Shown in pieces: positions 56,501 through 64,000 of a stretch of 64,000 nt of DNA. A program made the position numbers and the translations under genes. The notes under the pieces were generated by a model. The model saw only the letters and a list, made by a program, of their open reading frames with translations. It did no database searches and was not told the DNA's origin. The stretch is from Rhodopirellula islandica (GTDB lineage: Bacteria > Planctomycetota > Planctomycetia > Pirellulales > Pirellulaceae), in NCBI RefSeq assembly GCF_001027925.1, contig NZ_LECT01000031.1, positions 186,001 through 250,000 on the forward strand, written 5' to 3'. Within the stretch, counting starts at the first letter, position 1, and each line of letters starts with the position of its first letter.

Positions 56501-59500
56501 TCAGCCAACAACTTCCCAAGCAGCGACACGAACTGATCCGCCATCGCCTGCATGGTGTCCGCTTCGTACAGGTCCTTGCAATACACAATCATCCCACTCA
56601 GATGATCGCCAGTCATCTCAAAGATGAATTCCAAATCGTAGTGACAGGTTTGGTGCGGAACCGGGTAGCTTTCCTGCTTCAACCCTGCCATTTCCTTGAC
56701 CTGAGTCGCCGATGGAAACAGATATCCGGCACGTCCCTCTTCGTCTCGCACGTGCGCCTTTTCGAACGTGCAAGAGACCTGGATCAGTGGACTGCGGCCC
56801 GTATCACGCGGGGGATCCACATCCCGAACGATTTGTGCAAACGGATATTCTTCGTGCTGCATCGAGTCAACCAAGCGATCGCCCGCCCGGCGGGCCAGAT
56901 CCAGGAACGTTGGATTCCCAGAAACGTCGGCCACCAACGGCAACATATTGACAAAGAAGCCAACCGTGTCCTCCAAATCGGAGTGCGTCCGCCCCGCGAA
57001 AGGACTTCCGATGATGAACTTCTCTTGACCGCTGGCTCGGTGCAACATCACCTGAAGCGCCGCCATGACAACCGAGGACGAAGTCACCTGGGCTTGTTTG
57101 GCAACTTGATTGATCGCCGCGCCGACCTCCTCCGCACATTCGATCCCGACAATCTTGGCAGACTGAGTGAATGTCGTCGGACGGGTTCGATCTGTCGGCA
57201 CTTCCAAGACCTTGGGGACATCCGCCAACGTCTTCGTCCAATACTCTTTCAGCGATTGACCTCGTTGCGAATTCAGCAGTCGACGCTGACGCAACACCAA
57301 CTCGAAGTAGTCCTTCTCGGGCGCAACGATGGATGGAACCGCACCGGTCAAATATTGCGGGTAGAACTGCTTGATCTCGCCCAGAATCAAAATCAACGAC
57401 CAGAAATCAACCACGATGTGATGTGTCGTCGCAACCACCACCCAGTCGTCTTCCGCCAACCGGAACAGACGCGTTCGCATCATCGGTCCATTCTGCAAGT
57501 CGAATGGACGCTGGGTCTCTTCGATCACAGCTCGAAGCAAGGCGTCTTGATCATGCTCGCCATCGATTGATGCCGACCAATCCTCAACCACAAACTCGGG
57601 TTTCAGTTCGTCGTGAACGATCTGCTGAAGCTCGCTCGATGAATCCGTGAACGTTGTCCGCAACGCCGCGTGACGCTGCACCACGCCTTCCATCGACTTC
57701 CGCAATGCATCGACATCCAGCGGCGATCGCAAGCGCGTCGGCAAAAACACATTGAATGCCGTCCCCTTCTGATTGCGACGAAATGCGTACCAGAGTCCCG
57801 TCTGCTGATCCGACATCGGATAACGTTGACGGTCCTGCATCGCCGGATCATCCGCGATCTCATCTTGTTCGTCCGCACCAACTTGCGTTCCCCAGGCTCC
57901 TTCGGAATCACCGGTTTCGGCCGCCAAGGATTCACTGAGCGTTGCCACCAAGGACTTCAAGCTGGATCCACGCATCAGGGAACCAATCTGAAGTTTCAAC
58001 TGCAGCTGGCCCTCGATCCAGTTACGAAGCTCAACCGCCATCAACGAGTCCAACCCCATTTCCAACAGGGGCCGGTCAACATCCAACTCGGCAACGTTTC
58101 CGCCCAGCAACGACGCCAACTTGACCGACACCACTTCGTGCAAGCATCGCTCCCGATCAGAAGCTGCTACCTGACGGAGTGATTCACCGTTGAGCGTCTG
58201 CTCGGTGTGGTTGCCTCCACGAATCAAATGCGCAAATCGAGGGGAGACGTCCTTGGTCAAACCCAACCCGCGCCAACGTGACCAATCCATTCGTAGCACG
58301 CTGCACTGGGTCACTCCACGATGCAAGGCGCGAGCCAAACATTCGGTTGCTTCGGACGACGAGAAATCCAGCACCCCCTGACGCCGCAATCGTTCGCTCA
58401 GGTCTTCCCGTTCAGCCAAGTAGCCAACTTCACCAAGGTGCCCCCAGTTGACCACCGTCGCAGGCAGCCCTGACACACGGCGGTGATGGGCCAACCCGTC
58501 CAGCAACGCATTCGCCGCGGAATAATTCGCTTGCCCGGCGTGCCCAAACACACTCGACAAAGACGAGAACAAAATGAATTGATCCAGAACACGATCCCGA
58601 GTGGCTTGGTGCAAATTCCACCCGCCGAGCACCTTCGGCCACAGCACTCGATCCAAGGTCTCACGATCCAGATCAACGATCAGCCTGTCTTCCAAAACCA
58701 TCGCGGTGTGCAACACGCCACGCAGCGGCGGCAACTGTTCGTCGATGTGATCCAACGTCCGCTGAATCTCATCGGGAACCGTGATATCGCACGGCAGCAC
58801 CACCACCTGAGTCCCGCGAGATCGCATTCTCTCGATCACAGGGACGGCTTGCTCGCGAAGGGTTTTGCTTCGTCCGCTGAGCACCAATGTGCCCGCCCCG
58901 GACTCGGACATCCAATCCGCGATTCGCAAACCGAATCCGCCTAAACCACCGGCCAACCAGTAGGTTCCGTCGCTGCGGAACTGGAATTCACTTTCGTCGC
59001 GAGCTTGCACCTGCACCGGTGGAACGGTGTAGTCAACGATCACCTTGCCAATGTGCTTGGCCTGCTGCATGAACCGGAACGCCGACGCAGCGTCTGACGC
59101 TGCAAAACGTTTTGGAACATGGCCGTGATAAACTCGCGAGTTGAACTTCTGCACCACCGCTCGCAAACGCTTGCCCATTCGCACGGCATGCTGCTGAAAC
59201 AGCTGGTCCAAATCAATCGCGAAGAAGGCAAGGTTGTTGCGCAACGGGTACATGCCCAGCGATTGATCGGCGTAAATGTCTCGTTTGCCAATCTCAAGAA
59301 AACGCCCGCCAACTCGAAGCAAACTCATCCCCGCGGGGATCGCTTCTCCCGGAAGCGAATTCAGAACCGCATCGATCCCCGGTTCACCACGGGACGCCGT
59401 CAAATCGGCGATCTCAGAAACAAAGTTCAGTGAACGGGAATCATGAATGTGCTCAACGCCCAGCGACCGAACATGCTCTCGTTTGAAATCATTGCCTGCC

Positions 59501-62500
59501 GTCGCGAAAACCTCCACGCCCAACTCTTGTGCCACCTCGATCGCCGCCAGCCCCACGCCACCACTGGCGGCGTGAATCAAGATCGATTCATCGTCCCTCA
59601 ACCGAGCGCACGAATTCATCGCGTGATCCGCGGTCAGCCAAGCCACCGGGATTGCGGATGCATCGACCAGGTCCATCGCCTCAGGAGCCTTCGCAACCAA
59701 CGCAGCATTGACCAACACATGCGTCGCAAATCCGCCGGGAGCCACCGCGATGACTTGGTCGCCAATCGCAAATTCTTGGACGTCGTCGCCCACGGCCGTG
59801 ATCGTGCCACTGACTTCGGCACCCAATGCAACCGGGCCAGGAGGCAACCCGGGGTACAGATCCAACACCTTCATCACATCACTGAAATTCAACCCTGCGC
59901 CGGCAACCTGAATCTCAACTTCGTCCGCATGCGGCAATGCTCGACCGAAAGCCTGATGCTTCAGTTCGTCGACTCCCGATGCGGTGCCCTTGACCAACCG
60001 ACAGGCCGAACGCTGCTCTGGATCGATCGCCGTCCAGCGTTCTTCACGATGCGTGTCAGGAACGAAACGGTGGACGTATCGAACGCCATCTCGCAACATC
60101 ACCTCGTCTTCCGCGTCTTCGCGTGCCCATTCAGCAGCCAACCCTTCCAGCGGAAAATTCGCGTTCGGATCGCAATCCACCAAACGTGTTCGCAGCGATC
60201 CGATCTCACTCACAATCACGCGTCCGACACCGACCAAGGGCATCTGAATCGCAGCAACCGGTTGATCCAATTCATCACCCGACTGAGCCCCCAAGGTCAC
60301 AATCGTGAATCGCGTGGCCGGACGATCGGGAATCGCCTCCCAACTTTGAACCAAATGCAGCGGAGCCCGCGTGCTCATCAAGGTGCTGTCACGAAGTGCA
60401 TCACTGGCATCGCTTGGCGACATCGCTTCCAACGTCAGCGGGTCCAACGCATCAATGGCCCACAGATAGACCAAGTGCCAGTCTTCCGTCGACTCATGGA
60501 TCCCGAGTTCAGCCCACAATCGCGAAAAGGATTGCGGGTCATCGGCGTCCACCCAGTAGCAATCCTGATCCACCGAGCCATCGCCCACGAATTGTCCCGC
60601 GTGCTGAGTTGGGTCTTGAATGGGATGCACCCACAAGAAGTCTTCGCGTGACTTTCCCCATCCGCGAACGAGCTCATCGGCGAGATCCGCTGGCGAGAAC
60701 ACCACCATTTTCTCGTTCGTTGAGTTGGACGAGCTTTCCAACTCATCCGCCTGCCAACGATATCGATACAGCAGATCCTTGGTCGATCGTTCGGTCTCGG
60801 CGCCCACGCGTCGGCTTTCGAATCCAACGATCGAACCCAAGTGCGATCCGTCGTCCAGATACAGATCCAAATCCGCCAACAGACGGTGTTCCGTCTTCAG
60901 CCGAATTTTCGCATGCACCGTCAATGACAAATCCAATCCGACCGACTGGATTCTCTCGAGATCGACTTGGATGTCTTTGATTTCATGTGGCAAGTACAAC
61001 CCACCCGGTGAATTGCCGAACAGTGGATCGCAAACCACCATCGCATGAAAACAACTGTCCAGCACCGCAGGATGAACAAGAAACAGCGAGGCCTCCGCGT
61101 CAAAGGCAGGGGTGCGAACAGATGGCTCCAACTGCACCGTCGCAATTGACTCGCCATCGCACCGAACGCCCTCGCGAATGCCTTGGAACGCGGGCCCGTA
61201 GTTCAAGCCGATCGACTGGCAATAGTCGTAACATTCCTCTGCGTCAAAACTTTGTTGGCAACGTTTCCGGCCCGCCTGCAATTGGGCTCGCTTGGCATCG
61301 GCATCGATTGGCGCAGGAGTCCCATGGGTCGCCGCCAAGAGCGCCGTCCAGGCATCGCCCGGAATCTCACTGTATCGAATTTCGATGGAACGTCGGTCGC
61401 CCGCCAAGGAGGTTTCCAATCGATGCGTCTGCGATGGATCCAAGATCATCGCGTTGAGCAACTGCAATCGCTGAAGTCGGATCCGAGTGGGCTCGGGATC
61501 GCCCGCCAATTCGGCGGCCTGAGACAACACCGAGAGCGTTCCTGACAACGCCATCTCGATTCCTGCTGCGGCGGGAAACATCGCCGCACTGCGAACACGG
61601 TGGTCGAGCAAATAGGCTTGGTTGTCACCATCCACTCGGCCACGAAAAACCGGGTCGGCGGATCGGTCCGCGTCACCAAGCAGCGGGTGCACGGAGGTCG
61701 TTAGCCGAGAGCGACGGGATTGTTCCGATTCCTGCCACAACGCTTGCTGCTGCATCGGATAGAGCGGCAACTTAGCCCGTTTCGCCGGCCGAGGAACGAC
61801 CCCCGACCAATCCATTTCAAACCCCAGAGAGAACAAGTCACTGAGACTGCTCAGCCAAAGCCTTTGGTCTTGATCAACCTCCGCGGAATCACTGGATTTC
61901 GATTCTGTTTTCGGTCGCCGTGCCGTCGCAATCAACTGAATGTTCTGGGGTGTGTGCCCGTAACATTCCGTCGTCGCAAACGCCAACACGGGGTGTGGTC
62001 CCAACTCAATCCCCACGCCATGCCCCGCCTTCGCTGCCACCATCACCGCATCGGCAAATCGGACCCCGCTGCGAACGTTCGTCCACCAATACTCACCAGC
62101 CAATGAATCAGCTTCGCTGATCGCACGTCCAGTCACCGTCGAAATCATCGGCGTGTGCAAAGGCCGCGTCTGGATGCCATCGAGCGAACGCAACAACTCG
62201 TCGCGAACCGGGTCCATTTGTGGACTGTGAAAGGCATACTCCACGGCGAGTCGACGACAGAAAATCGAATCCGCTTCGATTGAAACCGCCAATCTTTCGA
62301 TCGCGTCCTTGTCGCCCGACAACGTGATCGAAGCCGGGCCGTTGACCGCGGCAATGGCAACCGTCGCGGGCATCAGCGGATCGATCTTTGCGAGCGCCGC
62401 GATTCGTTTCTCCGCCTCCTTTTCCGTCAAACCAACCGCAATCATCGCACCGCGACTGGTCGCCAGATCCATCGTCCGACCGCGATGAATTGCCACGCGG

Positions 62501-64000
62501 CAAGCATCCGCGAAATCCAGCCCACCGGACAAATGAGCCGCGGCAATTTCACCGACACTGTGCCCAATGATCAAACTTGGACGAATCCCAACCGAAGCCC
62601 ACATCGCGGCTTGCGCCACTTGGATCGCAAACAGGGCTGGCTGCGCGATGGAGGTACGATCCATCCGAGTCGTTTCCGAATCGCGATGCAGTTCTTCGAT
62701 CAGCGACCATTCCGAGGTGTGCTTTTGAAACTCGATCTCAATGCGTTCGATGATCTGACGAAAGACCTTGTTGTCTCGATAAAACCCACGTCCCATCGCC
62801 CACCACTGCGGTCCCTGACCACAGCACAAAAACACAATCCCTTGAGACCGTTCTGCAGCAGGCAAACGAGCTGGCATCAGAGAGGTTTCATTCGAGGCAG
62901 TCGTTGAACGCAACGAATCCGCCAGGGTGTTCAGCTCCGCCTGCAATGATGAAACATCCCCGCCAACAACCAACGTGCGAACATCATGGTGCGTGCGGTG
63001 ATGAGCCGCCGTCGCTGCCACTGCCGCGAGCTCGAACAAACCGTCGCCAGACTGCGATTGTTCGGTCAGCCAACCATTCCACTGATCCGCAACTTCCACC
63101 AATGACTTGCGATCGGTCGCCGAAATGGGCAGGACAACAGGGCGAGTGCCGCCGGGTTCGGCCGGGTTCTCTTCGTCGGAAAAACCACTCGTCGATTGGC
63201 TTGCCACCTTCCCGCGTGGAGCTTCTTCAACGATCAAGTGACCGTTCGCTCCGCCATAGCCGAATCCGTTGATCCCGGCGATTCGAATCGCCCCTTCCGC
63301 TTGCCAAGGTTCCAACTCGGTCGGAACGTGCAGGTTCCAAGCACGCAGATCGATTTCGGGGTTAGGGGTTTGCAAATGCAGGTGAGGTGGGATGGCTTGA
63401 TGGTGCATCGACAGAGCAACCTTGATCAAGCTTGCGATGCCAGCCCCGGCTTCCAAGTGCCCGATGTTTGTTTTGACCGAACCGATTCGGCATGGTGAAT
63501 CGCGGTGGAGCGAACTCGATGCGATGACTCGCCCCAGCGCCCCAGCTTCGATCGGATCCCCAACGGCCGTTCCGGTCCCGTGAGCTTCGAAGTAATGCAC
63601 GTCGGCGGGATCGACCTCGGCCAACTCACACGTGCGCCGGACCAACCGCTCTTGCTGTTCACCGCTGGGGACGGTCAAACCGGGAGTCCGACCGTCCTGA
63701 TTCAGGGCGGTCGCCCGGATCGTGCAGTAGATTCGGTCGCCATCTTGCTGGGCCTCGCGGAGCGGTTTCAGCAGCACCATTCCCGCGCCTTCACTGCGGG
63801 CGTATCCGTTGGCTCGCGAATCAAAGGTTTTGCAACGGCCGTCCGGTGACAGCACGCCGAGCTGACTGAACGCGACATAAAAGTCCGGCATGATCAGCGC
63901 ATTGACACCTCCGGCCAGTGCCGTTTCAGCTTCGCCGTTCCAGATCGCTTGGCAAGCCATGTGCAGCGCAACCAAGGAGGACGAACACGCGGTGTCGACG
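53539..64000 (-). CDS. Hybrid type I PKS-NRPS megasynthase (5' end beyond window)
   Basis: The frame is open from the right edge to TGA 53541-53539; 3478 residues are counted from Met at 63975. The KS active-site DTACSSS lies at the very edge. Domains by residue: KS to 250 (EAHGTGT, NIGHLEAG); AT about 378-700 (GHSVGE Ser473, YAFHSPQ suggests malonyl); DH about 763-1060 (His792, HxxxG is HRVRS; Asp973); non-catalytic KR-like region about 1070-1310; ER about 1330-1655 (AASGGVGLAA); KR about 1670-1880 (AGGLGGFG, Tyr818 numbering 1818); ACP (Ser1977); C (HHIVVD at 2185-2190); A about 2600-3080 (YTSGTTGVPKG, NCYGPTEA); PCP (Ser3126); TE (GWSVGG Ser3279, His near 3435). No methyltransferase domain is recognised. 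The product would be a fully reduced polyketide acyl chain condensed with one amino acid and released by TE. Confidence 0.94.
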   Translation of the reverse strand, partial: VDTACSSSLVALHMACQAIWNGEAETALAGGVNALIMPDFYVAFSQLGVLSPDGRCKTFDSRANGYARSEGAGMVLLKPLREAQQDGDRIYCTIRATALNQDGRTPGLTVPSGEQQERLVRRTCELAEVDPADVHYFEAHGTGTAVGDPIEAGALGRVIASSSLHRDSPCRIGSVKTNIGHLEAGAGIASLIKVALSMHHQAIPPHLHLQTPNPEIDLRAWNLHVPTELEPWQAEGAIRIAGINGFGYGGANGHLIVEEAPRGKVASQSTSGFSDEENPAEPGGTRPVVLPISATDRKSLVEVADQWNGWLTEQSQSGDGLFELAAVAATAAHHRTHHDVRTLVVGGDVSSLQAELNTLADSLRSTTASNETSLMPARLPAAERSQGIVFLCCGQGPQWWAMGRGFYRDNKVFRQIIERIEIEFQKHTSEWSLIEELHRDSETTRMDRTSIAQPALFAIQVAQAAMWASVGIRPSLIIGHSVGEIAAAHLSGGLDFADACRVAIHRGRTMDLATSRGAMIAVGLTEKEAEKRIAALAKIDPLMPATVAIAAVNGPASITLSGDKDAIERLAVSIEADSIFCRRLAVEYAFHSPQMDPVRDELLRSLDGIQTRPLHTPMISTVTGRAISEADSLAGEYWWTNVRSGVRFADAVMVAAKAGHGVGIELGPHPVLAFATTECYGHTPQNIQLIATARRPKTESKSSDSAEVDQDQRLWLSSLSDLFSLGFEMDWSGVVPRPAKRAKLPLYPMQQQALWQESEQSRRSRLTTSVHPLLGDADRSADPVFRGRVDGDNQAYLLDHRVRSAAMFPAAAGIEMALSGTLSVLSQAAELAGDPEPTRIRLQRLQLLNAMILDPSQTHRLETSLAGDRRSIEIRYSEIPGDAWTALLAATHGTPAPIDADAKRAQLQAGRKRCQQSFDAEECYDYCQSIGLNYGPAFQGIREGVRCDGESIATVQLEPSVRTPAFDAEASLFLVHPAVLDSCFHAMVVCDPLFGNSPGGLYLPHEIKDIQVDLERIQSVGLDLSLTVHAKIRLKTEHRLLADLDLYLDDGSHLGSIVGFESRRVGAETERSTKDLLYRYRWQADELESSSNSTNEKMVVFSPADLADELVRGWGKSREDFLWVHPIQDPTQHAGQFVGDGSVDQDCYWVDADDPQSFSRLWAELGIHESTEDWHLVYLWAIDALDPLTLEAMSPSDASDALRDSTLMSTRAPLHLVQSWEAIPDRPATRFTIVTLGAQSGDELDQPVAAIQMPLVGVGRVIVSEIGSLRTRLVDCDPNANFPLEGLAAEWAREDAEDEVMLRDGVRYVHRFVPDTHREERWTAIDPEQRSACRLVKGTASGVDELKHQAFGRALPHADEVEIQVAGAGLNFSDVMKVLDLYPGLPPGPVALGAEVSGTITAVGDDVQEFAIGDQVIAVAPGGFATHVLVNAALVAKAPEAMDLVDASAIPVAWLTADHAMNSCARLRDDESILIHAASGGVGLAAIEVAQELGVEVFATAGNDFKREHVRSLGVEHIHDSRSLNFVSEIADLTASRGEPGIDAVLNSLPGEAIPAGMSLLRVGGRFLEIGKRDIYADQSLGMYPLRNNLAFFAIDLDQLFQQHAVRMGKRLRAVVQKFNSRVYHGHVPKRFAASDAASAFRFMQQAKHIGKVIVDYTVPPVQVQARDESEFQFRSDGTYWLAGGLGGFGLRIADWMSESGAGTLVLSGRSKTLREQAVPVIERMRSRGTQVVVLPCDITVPDEIQRTLDHIDEQLPPLRGVLHTAMVLEDRLIVDLDRETLDRVLWPKVLGGWNLHQATRDRVLDQFILFSSLSSVFGHAGQANYSAANALLDGLAHHRRVSGLPATVVNWGHLGEVGYLAEREDLSERLRRQGVLDFSSSEATECLARALHRGVTQCSVLRMDWSRWRGLGLTKDVSPRFAHLIRGGNHTEQTLNGESLRQVAASDRERCLHEVVSVKLASLLGGNVAELDVDRPLLEMGLDSLMAVELRNWIEGQLQLKLQIGSLMRGSSLKSLVATLSESLAAETGDSEGAWGTQVGADEQDEIADDPAMQDRQRYPMSDQQTGLWYAFRRNQKGTAFNVFLPTRLRSPLDVDALRKSMEGVVQRHAALRTTFTDSSSELQQIVHDELKPEFVVEDWSASIDGEHDQDALLRAVIEETQRPFDLQNGPMMRTRLFRLAEDDWVVVATTHHIVVDFWSLILILGEIKQFYPQYLTGAVPSIVAPEKDYFELVLRQRRLLNSQRGQSLKEYWTKTLADVPKVLEVPTDRTRPTTFTQSAKIVGIECAEEVGAAINQVAKQAQVTSSSVVMAALQVMLHRASGQEKFIIGSPFAGRTHSDLEDTVGFFVNMLPLVADVSGNPTFLDLARRAGDRLVDSMQHEEYPFAQIVRDVDPPRDTGRSPLIQVSCTFEKAHVRDEEGRAGYLFPSATQVKEMAGLKQESYPVPHQTCHYDLEFIFEMTGDHLSGMIVYCKDLYEADTMQAMADQFVSLLGKLLAEPNALVDSIHLFKGMQAQQSTSQQSLQSDRKSDADENERTTLNALILEGATQQSQTKASSSQEQAEVGSGRRRSFNRLFRSPKLKPASPSLSDLADEAVAGSVATRDLIARRLQTHHFERGEFVPVLAKPGQQAMDLILALQQIGAVPVPLDSSRPSVMLDLVVQQTGATRILVDQLGEEVPSALQSFTWDQLTGSQNGVTNGNGKSSLPGAAKDPVVTAEDAAYVIYTSGTTGVPKGVVVSQGAIANTLRWRGRITPLNSSDRMLMPLSHQFDAGLGMTLFAYAQGASVVWPDVDRVADVDSVVDQIIREGVTVLVGVPSWIDLVASHRKFAHCHSLRHVWIGGEAMPESLPRTIRRNSEAQIWNCYGPTEAAVEATAYRIIDVHSPRRIPVGLPADHTDVVVLDSDRREVPSTFVGELALVGKGLADGYLGDEPLTHQRFVTLGDGRRAYLTGDQGRRRVDGMVEVLGRMDRQLKVRGYRIEPTEIESVLKDHPAVAQAAVVPREIGDTEASQLVAFVQLDLPESTDGHPGDAAERGTQWSDVVLSLQHHVAEHLPPYKRPAHMQQVEAFVVTASGKVDLNALPELAQDASALAAYQPPRTSLEQHLADRWTELLGSQLIGINQNFFEFGGSSLQAAMLTNRLSEDLGVDVPSSLLFDLADISAMAGRLATLYPEELSRRFGESSVEFYADQAIQQNHGLNELLAPLKVTGERTPLFMVHPPGGIVVCYRELAAKLPDDQPMYAIRSRGLHGKEALPETMRAMAAEYVDAIRSVRPEGPYVIGGWSVGGVIAMEVAQQLISSGHDVEGLILLDSSIPSGASDLVPAEDQTNVGLEYGIDLTLDELLQLPSEEQLPFLWQHAEKLGVLDQDTPADVAARAIDDLKALFHHHLKLATQYKMKPIATRIVLFRPTDVPFETEGSADRGWSHLADRADVILTPGHHHSMVQDPHVKHLARSLCDSLDVNSGLNGSNLNRSNSNVSHAGG

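Noticed and set aside
1-64000. CRISPR array, IS transposase, integrase or prophage signatures
   Set aside because: No regularly spaced direct repeats with spacers, and no transposase, integrase or phage structural gene motif was seen.

Overview
The window looks like a chromosomal segment of a planctomycete, most like Rhodopirellula/Pirellulaceae. The clues are a DUF1559 pseudopilin, a giant secreted protein with an LEPR-XLL-like N-terminus (LESRQLL) and a dockerin end, a plant-like AroD-AroE fusion, a NatB-CPBP fusion, VWA-protein operons, and a dnaX-ebfC-recR-rpoN cluster next to the SRP RNA. This is inferred from gene content read by eye; no searches were run.

Layout. 1-1221: partial secreted HEAT-repeat protein (minus). 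1519-3982: two tandem Cys/Met-metabolism PLP enzymes. 4150-16889: tightly overlapping five-gene operon (DUF58, BatA-like VWA, second membrane VWA, 1937-residue coiled-coil membrane protein, Tat-exported terpene-cyclase-fold protein). 16969-25180: cobalamin (B12) riboswitch locus: a good sigma70 promoter, the riboswitch, a DUF1559 pseudopilin, a 2041-residue secreted protein with three DUF4465 domains, a DUF1289 protein and a DUF6580 membrane protein. 25152-33389: NAD-dependent epimerase, TypA/BipA, histidine phosphatase, NatA/NatB-CPBP, WecA-like transferase. 33390-36526: 600-bp regulatory region with a sigma54-type promoter, then a lipoprotein and a Wza-like exporter. 36554-46820: RluA-family synthase, short RecQ, FolP, HemN/HemW-like radical SAM enzyme, PQQ-like propeller, AroDE, a palindromic MITE/REP-like repeat, D-threonine-aldolase-like enzyme, HtrA. 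46820-51598: rpoN, recR, ebfC, dnaX, SRP RNA. 51852-64000: DUF2141 protein, RarD-like permease, and a hybrid PKS-NRPS running off the right edge.

How they may work together. The best candidate for a new system is the B12-riboswitch operon: a riboswitch controlling pseudopilin, giant DUF4465 surface protein and small transporter suggests a planctomycete cobamide-capture machine. The second is the PKS-NRPS megasynthase, laid out like fungal PKS-NRPS hybrids but ending in a thioesterase, with a permease gene overlapping its stop codon. A third point is an A10 slippery tract in dnaX where a shift in either direction gives a stop within six codons, predicting tau and gamma clamp-loader subunits from one gene.

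Start codons were chosen from reading-frame context, overlaps and ribosome-binding-site-like sequence, and several remain uncertain. Riboswitch, SRP RNA, promoter and terminator calls rest on manual motif and base-pairing inspection.
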